From positions 1 through 21,643 of the forward strand of contig JAGNNB010000005.1 in NCBI GenBank assembly GCA_017990865.1: a stretch of DNA of 21,643 nucleotides, written 5' to 3'. The notes below the pieces were generated by a model. That model ran no database searches, was not told where the DNA came from, and saw nothing but the letters and a program-made list of their open reading frames with translations. Shown piece after piece: positions 1 to 7,539 of this stretch. The DNA is from Lysobacteraceae bacterium (GTDB taxonomy: Bacteria; Pseudomonadota; Gammaproteobacteria; Xanthomonadales; Xanthomonadaceae). The stretch's first letter is position 1. Each line of letters opens with the position of its first letter. Both the position numbers and the translations under genes were made by a program.

Positions 1-276
1 ATCGAGCAGGTCAAGGATATCTACAAGGCGCTGATCGCCATCGGCAAGCAGCAGGCGCGCGACGCCGCGGCGCGGGATAATGCGTTGCGCACGCTGGACG
101 CGATGGGCGGTATGCTGAAGATCAATAATCTCGGCGGCGAAGCCGCCGTGGTTTCGCATTTCAACGCCGTGTTGGACAACTTGAACGACGCGATGCTCAA
201 CCGTCATATCACGTTGGATTACACCAAGGTGTTCGAGCGCTACATCCACAACAACGCGCCGCCGGCACCGCGCTGA
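1..276 (+). CDS. C-terminal fragment of an unrecognised protein
   Basis: The reading frame is open from the first base of the window and ends at a TGA at 274-276, so only the last 91 residues are visible and the true start lies to the left. The fragment begins IEQVKDIYKALIAIGKQQAR and looks soluble and mostly helical, with a polar Ala/Asn-rich middle and a short Ala/Pro-rich end (NNAPPAPR). I see no membrane segment, cysteines or catalytic motif, and I do not recognise the family. A TTG and several ATG codons occur inside the fragment, but the upstream codons keep the same composition and continue naturally, so an internal start is unlikely. A strong terminator follows about 28 nt after the stop, so this is the last gene of its transcript. 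Confidence 0.7.
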   Translation: MEQVKDIYKALIAIGKQQARDAAARDNALRTLDAMGGMLKINNLGGEAAVVSHFNAVLDNLNDAMLNRHITLDYTKVFERYIHNNAPPAPR

Positions 277-303
277 GGTAGATCGCGAACGTTCGCTGCA
301 AAG

Positions 304-330
304 AAAAGGCCCGCGCGATGCGGGCCTTTT
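304..330. terminator. Bidirectional intrinsic terminator
   Basis: A perfect 11-bp inverted repeat, AAAAGGCCCGC and GCGGGCCTTTT, surrounds a 5-nt loop. The stem is flanked by A and T runs, so it can act on both strands. It sits between the convergent gene ending at 276 (+) and the diguanylate cyclase gene ending at 399 (-), and probably terminates both. Confidence 0.9.
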
Positions 331-398
331 CGCGTTGGGTCGGCGGAGGCGTTGGACTCGACGCGCCAATGATCGGATAGGTGCCTCGACCGAACGGC

Positions 399-2237
399 TC
401 AGACCGCCGTCAGCGAAGTTCGTACGCAGTCGCGACCGCAGGCTTTCGCGTTGTAAAGCGCATGATCGGCCGCGGCCAGCATCGCGCTGGCGTCGGCATC
501 GTGTTCCGGCATCCGCGACGGATCGAGCGTATGCACGCCGATGCTGGCGGAAACTCGAATCGTGTGGTCGCCGGAACGGCAGGGTTCTTCCACCAACTTC
601 TGTCGCAATTGCTCGGCCGCCGCGATCGCCTGCGGCAAGTCGTAGCCGGGCAGGGCGACGACGAATTCTTCGCCGCCGAAACGCGCGAGCAGCGCCAATT
701 CGTGCGCGCGCAGCGACTGTCCGATCTTCTGCGCGGCCCAGCGCAGGCAATCGTCGCCGGCCAAGTGGCCGTAGCGGTCATTGATTTGCTTGAAGTGATC
801 GAGGTCGATCATCATCACCGACAGCGGTTTGCCCTCTTCGCGCCCTTGTTCGAGCGCGCGATCGAAGGCGTCGTGGAAATGCGTGCGGTTGTACAAGCCG
901 GTGAGCCCGTCGCGGCGACTGGAATCGCGCAGGCGACGATGCGCATCCTCGAGTTGGATCAAGGCGCTGCGGACCTCCATCGTGCGCTGAGCGACCTTGC
1001 GTTCCAACTGCAGATTCGCTTCGTTGACGATGCGCTCGTTCTCGTTGCGCAGCGAGGCGTAGCGATAGCCCAGTGCGATCGACAGCAGCAGCATTTCCAG
1101 CGCCGAGCCGATCTGCACGCCGTACTCGGTCATGAAGTTCTTGGGCACGATGCCGAAGGCCAGCACGGTGAACATCGATGTGCCGAGCAGGAACATCGCC
1201 CACGCCAGCAAGAACAGCCGCGCCGGCGCATAGCCGCGCCGCATCACGATGAAGGTGACGATCACGATCCACAGCACGCCGACCAACACCGCGCGCGAGG
1301 CGATCGGAGTGCTGATGCGATACGGCAACCAGAACGAAGCGATGCCGAGCGTGACGAAGAATGCGATCAAAGTGAGGCTGATGCGATTGCCCCAAGCGAA
1401 GCGCTGCGGCAGTTCCAGGAACGTGCGCGAGAATTGCTGCATGCCGATCAACGCCAAGCAGATCGACAGCGGTACCGACTTGTCGGCCAACCAGATCGAG
1501 TTCGGCCACAGGTATTCGAAGCCGAAGCCGTTGAGCGTGAACAACACCAGGCCGAACGCGCTGATGTGGAACAGGTACCAGAAATAGCTCGAATCGCGCA
1601 GGCTCAGCCACAGCACCAGGTTGTAGGTGAACAGCGCGAGCAGAATGCCGTAGTACAGCCCCATCACGAACTGCGTGTCGCGCGACATCGAGATGAACGC
1701 GAACGGCGTGTACAGATGCAACGGAACCTGCATCGAGCTTTGGCTCTCTACGCGCACCAGCAGTTCGACGGTCTCGCCGTAAGGAATATCGATGCGGAAA
1801 TTGGGGTCGCGGTACGGAATGCTGCGCGCCGAGAACGGCAGGCTGTCGCCGCCGCGCTGCGAGAATTCCCGGCCGTCGGCGTAGCGTCCGTACACATCGA
1901 CCTTATCGCTCAGCGCGTAGTCCTGCACCAACACCCAGCGGGTCTCGTCCGGGTTTTCGTTGCGCAGCAGGATGTGGAACCAGTACGCGCCCTTTTGGAA
2001 GCCGAACGCGGTCTTGCCGCCGGGCAAGGGCTGGAATTTGCCGGCCCGGACGAAGGCGAAGGCGTCCTGAGAGGTATCGGTGGAAGTGACGTCGTGGCGG
2101 TACGCGGTCGACGCCGTGAGCGAGACTCGATGCATTCCCGGCGACAAGACCAACGGCTCGCGCGCCTGAACGGCCGAGACCCAAAGCAGGATCAGCGCGA
2201 TGATGACTGCGAAACGCCGGATGGAACGGACTGCCAT
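399..2237 (-). CDS. Membrane diguanylate cyclase, 7TMR-DISM sensor with GGDEF domain
   Basis: This 612-residue protein is predicted to make cyclic di-GMP from two GTP at the inner membrane. Residues 1-25 are a signal peptide ending AVQA. Residues about 30-170 form the periplasmic 7TMR-DISM extracellular domain 2 type, a putative ligand-binding beta-sandwich. Residues about 190-390 hold seven hydrophobic segments beginning near VMGLYYGILLALF. Residues about 395-440 are a charged coiled coil, and the GGDEF domain occupies about 445-605 with an intact GGEEF at 521-525 and the RRDGLTGLYNR entry motif. The RxxD inhibitory site is missing at its usual spacing (HELA is found there), so product inhibition may be weak. 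The ATG is preceded by AGGGGAAGG. The gene is divergent from the phosphoesterase at 2471 and convergent on the terminator at 304-330. The sensed ligand is unknown. Confidence 0.93.
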   Translation of the reverse strand: MAVRSIRRFAVIIALILLWVSAVQAREPLVLSPGMHRVSLTASTAYRHDVTSTDTSQDAFAFVRAGKFQPLPGGKTAFGFQKGAYWFHILLRNENPDETRWVLVQDYALSDKVDVYGRYADGREFSQRGGDSLPFSARSIPYRDPNFRIDIPYGETVELLVRVESQSSMQVPLHLYTPFAFISMSRDTQFVMGLYYGILLALFTYNLVLWLSLRDSSYFWYLFHISAFGLVLFTLNGFGFEYLWPNSIWLADKSVPLSICLALIGMQQFSRTFLELPQRFAWGNRISLTLIAFFVTLGIASFWLPYRISTPIASRAVLVGVLWIVIVTFIVMRRGYAPARLFLLAWAMFLLGTSMFTVLAFGIVPKNFMTEYGVQIGSALEMLLLSIALGYRYASLRNENERIVNEANLQLERKVAQRTMEVRSALIQLEDAHRRLRDSSRRDGLTGLYNRTHFHDAFDRALEQGREEGKPLSVMMIDLDHFKQINDRYGHLAGDDCLRWAAQKIGQSLRAHELALLARFGGEEFVVALPGYDLPQAIAAAEQLRQKLVEEPCRSGDHTIRVSASIGVHTLDPSRMPEHDADASAMLAAADHALYNAKACGRDCVRTSLTAV

Positions 2238-2430
2238 GCCTTCCCCTGAGCCCTCAGTCGGTCGACGATCTTACTGCAGCCGGAAGACATTCGCAGGCGC
2301 GAGAGGGTGTCTGGCGGTCGATACGGTCGAAAAAACGGCTCGGATACGGCTCGAATAAGGTTCGGAAAGGACCGCGGCGAGCGTTGTAAACGGTTACGCA
2401 CGGATCGAGCGGCGATAATCCGGGGCTGAA

Positions 2431-2448
2431 TCCGGGCTTGAACCCGGA
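2431..2448 (+). promoter_or_regulatory. Leader hairpin before the phosphoesterase gene
   Basis: TCCGGG and CCCGGA form a perfect 6-bp stem around a CTTGAA loop, ending 8 nt before the GAGGGAG ribosome binding site (2457-2463). It may influence ribosome access or mRNA stability. No T-run follows, so it is not a terminator. The remainder of the 233-nt divergent spacer (2238-2470) must hold promoters for both genes, but I cannot pick a convincing -35/-10 pair. Confidence 0.35.
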
Positions 2449-2456
2449 CCTGGATC

Positions 2457-2463
2457 GAGGGAG
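2457..2463 (+). promoter_or_regulatory. Ribosome binding site that sets the start at 2471
   Basis: GAGGGAG lies 7 nt before the ATG at 2471. A TTG at 2438 in the same frame would add 11 residues before the signal peptide and overlap the leader hairpin, so 2471 is the better start. Confidence 0.75.
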
Positions 2464-2470
2464 TCGTCGT

Positions 2471-4156
2471 ATGCGAATCGTCGTCGGATGGGGACTTGCG
2501 GCGTGGCTGAGCCTGTCGAGCGGGGCGGCGTACGCGGATGAGCGCGTTGGACTGGAGCGTCGCGCCGTCCCTCCCGTCGCGAGCGCTACGGACATTGTCT
2601 TCGAAGGCCTAGCGTTCGACGACCGCGATGGCGACGGGCGGCACGATCGCGGCGAACCGGGCGTCGCCGATGTGGCCATCTCCGATGGCCGCGGTTTGAC
2701 GCGGACGGATCGCAACGGGCGTTACCGCCTGCGAACCGCGCCCGGACGCACCGTGTTCGCGATCAAACCCGCTGAGTGGTCGTTCGGCGAACGCGCCGAC
2801 GGCCTGCCGGCGTTTTGGGCGCATGCGCCTTCGCCCGATCTGCCGACACCGAAATACGGCGGCATCGTCGCGACTGCCGAACGACCGCGGCTGGATGTCG
2901 CGCTGCGGCGCACGGCGCCGCGCGCGTCGGGCTTGGAGGTGCTGATCTTCGGCGACCCGCAGGTCAAATCGCGTGACGACGTGCGCTATTACGCGCGCGA
3001 TATCGTCGACGACGCGCTCGGCGAAACGAATGCGCGCGCCGCGCATCTGGGCGTAAGTCTCGGCGACATCGCCGACGATACGCTGTCGCTGTATCCCGCG
3101 CTCAACGCCGAAACGCGACGCTTGCGCACGCCTTGGCTGCACGCGCCGGGCAATCACGATATGGACGTCGATGTCGCGCGCGACGAGGATTCGCTGCTGT
3201 CGTTCCGCAACGTTTTCGGCCCCGACACGTTCGCGTGGGAAGAACGCGAGGCGGTGTTCGTGGTGCTGGACGACGTGATTTACCGGCCCGGACAGAAGCC
3301 CGCGTACATCGGCGGGCTGCGCGAAGAGCAATTCGCGTTTCTCGAAGCCTATCTCGCCGATGCGCCGAAAGATCGGCTGCTGGTGCTCGCGATGCACATC
3401 CCGCTGTTCGAACCGGAGGGGCGCGATACGTTCCGCGATGCCGATCGCGAGCGTCTGTTCGGCTTGTTGCGCGCGTTTCCGCAGCGTTTGATTCTCAGCG
3501 CGCACAACCACACGCAGCAGCATTATCTTCACGATGCGCGCACCGGCTGGCGCGAGCCGACGCCCTTGCACGAATACAACGTCGGTGCGACCTGCGGCGC
3601 GTATTGGTCCGGCGCGAAAGACGCGCGCGGCATCCCCGATACCACGATGGCCGACGGTACGCCGAATGGTTACGCGCGGATGCGCGTGGAGGCGAATGGA
3701 GCTTATGCGCTGGCGTGGCGAGTGGCCGGCGTCGAATCGTGGGCGAAAGCGTCGCCGAACCCACAAACCGGCGACTTGCACAGCATCGGCTTGCACGCGC
3801 CGAAGGCCTTGCGTCGCGGCGCGTATCCGGGCTGGGGCGTGTACGCGAACGTCTACATGGGGCGCAGCGATACGCGCGTCGAATTTCGTGTGGACGACGG
3901 CCCGTGGAAAGCGATGACGCGCGCGCGCCGTTTCGACCCGCGTTTGACGCTCGAAAATGCGCGCGACGACACCGCCGATGCCCTGCGCGGTTACGACCGC
4001 TCGCCGGAGCCGGAGCCGTCCGAACACCTGTGGCGCGGCGCGTTGCCGACCGATCTGGCGCTCGGCGCGCATCGCGTGGAAGTGCGCGCCTTCGACGCAT
4101 GGCAGGGCGAACAGCACGCAACGATCGAGTATCGTTTGCTCGAAGCGGAGGACTGA
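2471..4156 (+). CDS. Secreted calcineurin-like metallophosphoesterase (MetallophosN/MetallophosC type)
   Basis: The 561-residue protein has a signal peptide (about 1-22, ending AAYA), so it acts in the periplasm or outside. Residues about 42-90 are an SdrD-B-like/MetallophosN beta domain with a calcium-loop-like DDRDGDGRHD at 50-59. The metallophosphatase core (about 155-355) shows the dimetal ligands in order: GDPQ (Asp162, with Gln164 where many relatives have His), GDIADD (Asp199), GNHD (Asn228-His229), MHIPLF (His309) and AHNH (His345, His347). Residues about 435-555 fit the MetallophosC beta domain. The substrate is unknown; phosphodiesters or phosphomonoesters are both possible. The Gln in DxQ is, to my knowledge, common in this subfamily rather than a defect. 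The YdeI-like gene starts 2 nt after the stop, with its ribosome binding site inside the last codons of this gene, so the two are probably cotranscribed. Confidence 0.9.
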   Translation: MRIVVGWGLAAWLSLSSGAAYADERVGLERRAVPPVASATDIVFEGLAFDDRDGDGRHDRGEPGVADVAISDGRGLTRTDRNGRYRLRTAPGRTVFAIKPAEWSFGERADGLPAFWAHAPSPDLPTPKYGGIVATAERPRLDVALRRTAPRASGLEVLIFGDPQVKSRDDVRYYARDIVDDALGETNARAAHLGVSLGDIADDTLSLYPALNAETRRLRTPWLHAPGNHDMDVDVARDEDSLLSFRNVFGPDTFAWEEREAVFVVLDDVIYRPGQKPAYIGGLREEQFAFLEAYLADAPKDRLLVLAMHIPLFEPEGRDTFRDADRERLFGLLRAFPQRLILSAHNHTQQHYLHDARTGWREPTPLHEYNVGATCGAYWSGAKDARGIPDTTMADGTPNGYARMRVEANGAYALAWRVAGVESWAKASPNPQTGDLHSIGLHAPKALRRGAYPGWGVYANVYMGRSDTRVEFRVDDGPWKAMTRARRFDPRLTLENARDDTADALRGYDRSPEPEPSEHLWRGALPTDLALGAHRVEVRAFDAWQGEQHATIEYRLLEAED

Positions 4157-4158
4157 GT

Positions 4159-5070
4159 ATGGTGACGAGCAAGACATCACGGCCGAAAGCATCGGCAGCG
4201 AAAACGACAGCATCTGCGAAGAAGGCCGTATCCAAACGCGCGCCATCCGACGCCGCGCTGAAAGCCGCGTCCGCTAAACCCAAGCGCGGAGCGGCGGCGA
4301 CGAAAGCGCCTGTCGCGAAACCGCCCGTCGCAAAGGCGTCCGTTTCCAAAACAACCACTTCCAAGACACCCGCTTCGAAGACAACAGCTCCGAAGACAAC
4401 AGCCCCGAAGACAACAGCTTCGAAGACAACAGCTTCGAAGATGCCCGTCGCGAACAAGACCACCGCGAAAGTCGCCAACACCAGCGCGCACACGCCCTTG
4501 CCCGATGCGTTGCCGGTCATCGCCTTCGCCGACGAAGCCGCGTGGGAGTCGTGGTTGCTCGCCCATCCGGACGCGCCGGGCCTGTGGTTGAAGATCGCGA
4601 AAAAAACATCGGGCATCGCATCGGTCGATTACGCAGGCGCGCTGGATGTCGCGCTGTGCCACGGCTGGATCGACGGCCAGAAGCGCGGGTTCGATGCGGA
4701 CTATTTTCTGCAGCGCTTCACGCCGCGCCGGTCGAAAAGTATGTGGTCGAAAATCAATATCGGCCATGTCGAACGTTTGATCGCCGACGGTCGCATGCGC
4801 GCGGGCGGGCAGCGCGAAATCGATGCCGCGAACGCCGATGGCCGTTGGGCCGCGGCTTACGACGGCGCCAGCCGGATGGAAGTGCCCGACGCCTTGGCCG
4901 CGGGGCTTGCGCGCAATCCCAAAGCCGCTGCGTTCTTCGAAACGCTGAACAAGACCAATCGCTATGCGGTGTGCTGGCGCGTACAAACCGCGAAGACCGA
5001 CGCCACGCGCGCCTCGCGGGTGGAGACGCTGGTCGCGATGTTGGCGCGCGGCGAAAAGTTCCACGGTTGA
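4159..5070 (+). CDS. YdeI/OmdA-family protein with long histone-H1-like Lys/Ala/Thr tail
   Basis: The 303-residue protein has two parts. Residues 1-112 are a low-complexity, strongly basic tail of Lys, Ala, Thr, Ser and Pro resembling histone H1/AlgP-type tails, including a five-residue K-T-x-x-(S/P) repeat at 64-94. Residues about 115-303 are the YdeI/OmpD-associated (OmdA) domain: FADEAAWESWLLAHP, GLWLKIAKK, ALCHGWIDGQKR, FLQRFTPRRSKSMWSKIN and a C-terminal helical part (LNKTNRYAVCWRV). The fold is established but its biochemical role is not; YdeI in enterobacteria is linked to polymyxin and peptide resistance. The start ATG at 4159 has GGAGGA (4147-4152) 6 nt upstream and follows the phosphoesterase stop by 2 nt. 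No signal peptide is seen. I infer that the tail binds DNA, RNA or another polyanion. Confidence 0.88.
   Translation: MVTSKTSRPKASAAKTTASAKKAVSKRAPSDAALKAASAKPKRGAAATKAPVAKPPVAKASVSKTTTSKTPASKTTAPKTTAPKTTASKTTASKMPVANKTTAKVANTSAHTPLPDALPVIAFADEAAWESWLLAHPDAPGLWLKIAKKTSGIASVDYAGALDVALCHGWIDGQKRGFDADYFLQRFTPRRSKSMWSKINIGHVERLIADGRMRAGGQREIDAANADGRWAAAYDGASRMEVPDALAAGLARNPKAAAFFETLNKTNRYAVCWRVQTAKTDATRASRVETLVAMLARGEKFHG
4348..4437 (+). repeat. Six tandem 15-nt repeats inside the ydeI-like gene
   Basis: Six consecutive 15-nt units with consensus AAGACAACAGCTTCG fill this stretch; the last two are identical and the first two are more diverged. Each encodes Lys-Thr-(Thr/Pro)-(Thr/Ala)-(Ser/Pro). 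The unit is a multiple of three, so copy changes alter tail length without frameshift. Confidence 0.92.
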
Positions 5071-5133
5071 GCGCGCCCGCGCCGCGGTCGACGCGCTCTT
5101 CGCTCGGTCCGGTCTGGCTCAGTCCTGCCTCGC

Positions 5134-6216
5134 TCAGTCGGGCTTCGCGTCGCGCTTCTTGTTCGGGCTGCGCGAGGGGGGCGCTGCCGCGTCGTTGGTC
5201 GTCCGCGCGCTGTTCTTCGACGCCTCGGCGGTCGCATCGCCCGTCCCGGCCGTGTCGCTGCGATACGGATACGCCAGCGTCGGGCCGGGGCGCAATTGCG
5301 CCTGCCATGCCTGCAGGCGCGCTTGGATATTCGCGCCGATGTCGATTTGCGGGAACGACGGCTTGTACTGCTCGGCCTTTTCGCGCGCCGCGATGCGCGT
5401 ACGCGCGCCTTCGAACGCGGCGACGAAATCGGTGGTTTCGTTCAAGCCTTCCACCAACCATGCGCGACCGAAATACGTCGCGTCCGATTCCGAGCCACAG
5501 CCGAACGAGGGCCGGTTCTTGCGCGAAGCGGTGAGGATCAAGGTGTCGTCGCTTTCCAGCGCCGACACGAAACCGCCGGAATAGCAGGCGGAAATCACCA
5601 GCACGCGATTGCGCACGCCGGCATCGTCCAGCGCTTCGCGCAATTCGTCCGGGTCGATCAAATCGATGTAGCGCGGCGCCATCTGCACCAGCAATTCGTG
5701 GCCCGGCGTGCCGTGCATGGTCATGAACAGCAGCAGCACATCCTGTTCGGGGTCCATGCGTTTCGCCACGCCGGCCAGCGTGGTGCGCAAATTGTCCAGT
5801 GTCGCCAACGGACGCGGCGCGGTCATCAGGCTGTCGCGATGATTGATCAACGCGACCACGCGGTCCTGCGCGCCGAAGCGCTGCGCCATCAGCGTTTCCA
5901 GATAGCGCACTTCGTTGCGGAAGACGTTCTCTTCGCTGTCGCCCGCGAAACCGACGACGTACAGATCCGGCACGCCCGGGCGCTGCGGCGCCAATTTGGC
6001 GAGCGTGTCTTCGAGCAATTGCCGGTCGCGTTCGCGCACCGCCGGGCTCGCCGCGGTTTCGCGTGCGCTGGCCTGCAGCGCGGCGCACAGCGCGAACACG
6101 AGACACAACACCGCCGCCTGCCACAGTTCCGGGCCGCGCGGACCGCGACGCCTCCGCACCGGAGCGTCGTGCGCTTCGGGGCGGTCGCTGATGTGCGGGG
6201 CGTCGGGGGCGGTCAT
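5134..6216 (-). CDS. Membrane-anchored C13 (legumain-like) cysteine peptidase
   Basis: The 360-residue protein belongs to the peptidase C13 family of clan CD (legumain, GPI8 transamidase). Residues 20-29 are basic (RRRRGPRGPE), 31-50 form one hydrophobic segment, and the rest is hydrophilic, so the enzyme domain is expected in the periplasm, anchored or released. The catalytic pair is visible: His168 in TMHGTPGHE and Cys211 in ISACYSGGF, each after a hydrophobic strand as in clan CD. DLYVVGFAGD at 84-93 matches the first strand of the fold. The tail (320-360) is a low-complexity basic linker. The gene starts 12 nt after the mtnC stop, so cotranscription is likely, although I see no clear Shine-Dalgarno. 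Substrates are unknown; legumains cut after Asn or Asp, which cannot be assumed here. Confidence 0.87.
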   Translation of the reverse strand: MTAPDAPHISDRPEAHDAPVRRRRGPRGPELWQAAVLCLVFALCAALQASARETAASPAVRERDRQLLEDTLAKLAPQRPGVPDLYVVGFAGDSEENVFRNEVRYLETLMAQRFGAQDRVVALINHRDSLMTAPRPLATLDNLRTTLAGVAKRMDPEQDVLLLFMTMHGTPGHELLVQMAPRYIDLIDPDELREALDDAGVRNRVLVISACYSGGFVSALESDDTLILTASRKNRPSFGCGSESDATYFGRAWLVEGLNETTDFVAAFEGARTRIAAREKAEQYKPSFPQIDIGANIQARLQAWQAQLRPGPTLAYPYRSDTAGTGDATAEASKNSARTTNDAAAPPSRSPNKKRDAKPD

Positions 6217-6228
6217 ACGACGATCAGA

Positions 6229-6942
6229 TTAAAGCGCTCCGGCCTCGCTGGCGATAGCCAATGCGTGGAACGATTCGACCCGCGGATGACCATGCGCGGC
6301 CTCGCCTTCGCGCGGCGCGGGGTAATCCTCGCGGCGGTCGATCAATGCGGTGCGCAGGCCGGCCTCGCGGGCGGCGTCGAGCTCCTCCACTACGTCGGAG
6401 AGAAACAGAATCTCGTCCGCTGCTCGGCCCAGCCGGCGCGCGATTTCGCGGTAGCTGGCGGCGTCGCGCTTGTGGCCCACTTCGGTATCGAACCAGGCCT
6501 CGAACAGCGGACTGAGGTCGCCCGCGTCGGTGTGCCCGAAGAACATCCGCTGCGCCGGCACCGAGCCGGAGGAATACACCGCCAGCGGAATGCCGGCCGC
6601 ATGCCATGAGCGCAAGCACTCGGCGGCGTCGGGGTAGATATGCGCGGCGAAATCCGCATTGCGATAGCCGTCCTGCCAGATCATGCCCTGCAGCGCCTTC
6701 AGCGCAGTGTGCTTGCGGTCCTCGTCGATCATGCCCTGCAGAATCTCGACGATGACGTCGTCGCTGCAGACCGTCCCGTGCTCGGTCGCGACAGCGTCCA
6801 GCCAACGCCGTACCTCCGGCTCCTGCCCGCGCGTGCGCACGAACCCGGGCAACGCCCGTCGCGCGTAAGGAAACAGCACGTCCTTCACGAACGAGATGCT
6901 GCTGGTGGTGCCTTCGATGTCGGTGAGGATGAGGTTGGGCAT
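6229..6942 (-). CDS. mtnC: Enolase-phosphatase E1 (methionine salvage)
   Basis: The 237-residue HAD-superfamily enzyme enolises and dephosphorylates 2,3-diketo-5-methylthiopentyl-1-phosphate to the acireductone used by MtnD. Motif I is [13 protein letters not shown] (Asp8, Glu10; the DxEGT form typical of MtnC). YSSGS (123-127) is motif II, Lys159 in GHKRDAASY fits motif III, and [11 protein letters not shown] (181-191) is motif IV. The length is normal. Upstream, mtnD ends at 7540, but about 600 nt of AT-richer DNA now separates the genes. The sequence just before the ATG has no good Shine-Dalgarno, so expression signals may have been altered by that insertion. The C13 peptidase gene follows after 12 nt. 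Confidence 0.95.
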   Translation of the reverse strand: MPNLILTDIEGTTSSISFVKDVLFPYARRALPGFVRTRGQEPEVRRWLDAVATEHGTVCSDDVIVEILQGMIDEDRKHTALKALQGMIWQDGYRNADFAAHIYPDAAECLRSWHAAGIPLAVYSSGSVPAQRMFFGHTDAGDLSPLFEAWFDTEVGHKRDAASYREIARRLGRAADEILFLSDVVEELDAAREAGLRTALIDRREDYPAPREGEAAHGHPRVESFHALAIASEAGAL

Positions 6943-6957
6943 TAGTTTGCTAGGTGC

Positions 6958-6971
6958 AATTTTTAAAAATT
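6958..6971. repeat. AT-only 14-nt palindrome upstream of mtnC
   Basis: AATTTTTAAAAATT is a perfect palindrome 16 nt before the mtnC start. It could be a regulatory site, a promoter element or simply the AT edge of the inserted DNA. Only the palindrome itself is observed. Confidence 0.6.
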
Positions 6972-7069
6972 AACTTATTTTTCCAAGTGTAATTGCATTT
7001 GTGGTTGCCCGAAATACAATTTCTGTATTGCTGATGAGTGCTCAATTGCCTGACAGATCTCACATCTCA

Positions 7070-7300
7070 TTAGCTGGAGCGTGATGTGGTGAAAAAGGTC
7101 GTGTCATCTCGACTTTTGAAAATTTCTAGAGCGAATGGTGCGGCTAGTTTATAAAGATCGAGATGGCTATAGTCTTTTCCTGGGGTGGCGCCCGCTGTAA
7201 TCATCGACTCTTCAACGTTCATCGCCATAATTAACAGTAGATCTGAAAGTGCGTTTTGATCTAGAACTTCATAATCTGGGATCAGTTTATTTTTCATCAT
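7070..7300 (-). CDS. Small orphan protein in the AT-richer islet
   Basis: A 76-residue reading frame runs in the same direction as the mtn genes. It starts at the first of two adjacent ATG codons (the second at 7297), with only a weak GATGAG upstream, and ends in TAA. The product is acidic and soluble at its N-terminus (DYEVLDQNALSDLLLIMAMNVEESM) with a predicted helix, followed by a mixed region ending FFTTSRSS. It has no cysteines, membrane segment or familiar motif. Its codons use A/T third positions far more than the neighbours, consistent with acquired DNA. I do not recognise it. The helical acidic start could suit a small immunity or antitoxin protein, but no partner is visible, so that stays speculation. 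Confidence 0.5.
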   Translation of the reverse strand: MMKNKLIPDYEVLDQNALSDLLLIMAMNVEESMITAGATPGKDYSHLDLYKLAAPFALEIFKSRDDTTFFTTSRSS

Positions 7301-7539
7301 AGTCTCATCTGTTTTGAGTCGTTGCTTAAAGCATCAGGAGCGTGTCCGTTCAGAATAGACTTCGGGTGGCTAAGTATCCCTAGCAAGCATGCTGAGGTCA
7401 TATGCCAGTCTAAGTTTGTTCTGTGCGACGCTATGTGTGGCGTTAAAGAAAACTATCTCACAGACCTGGTCCGGCTATGCACTGTCCCGCATTCTCCTGC
7501 ACTGCCATCACAGATACGGTAACGACTGAGCGCATTGCT

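Larger units (their letters stand above)
6943..7539. other. AT-richer islet between mtnC and mtnD
   Basis: This 597-nt stretch is visibly richer in A/T than everything around it, with AT runs at 6958-6990, and lacks the GCG-rich codon texture of the neighbouring genes. It begins directly at the mtnC start codon and ends close to the mtnD stop. It contains one plausible small gene (7070-7300, minus). I see no transposase, no clear terminal inverted repeats and no target-site duplication. The remaining 7301-7539 holds no gene I can support. Confidence 0.7.

Noticed and set aside
381..2249. Long open frame on the plus strand opposite the diguanylate cyclase
   Set aside because: It is an antisense artefact of high G+C codon use, rich in Arg, Gln, His and Ala with no domain, while the minus strand encodes a complete known protein.
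2384..2419. Sigma-70 promoter TTGTAA ... GATAAT before the phosphoesterase gene
   Set aside because: The spacing between the two hexamers is 24 nt, too long for a sigma-70 promoter.
2609..4246. Long minus-strand frame opposite the phosphoesterase
   Set aside because: Arg-rich shadow without domains; the plus strand shows all metallophosphatase motifs.
7322..7522. 66-residue plus-strand frame in the AT-richer islet, starting with TTG
   Set aside because: No Shine-Dalgarno, an unusual start, no recognisable protein, and five cysteines in no motif. It could be a remnant, but there is not enough to call it a gene.
7301..7539. Integron attC site or IS end in the AT-richer islet
   Set aside because: I looked for GTTRRRY/RYYYAAC pairs, terminal inverted repeats and target duplications and found none convincing.
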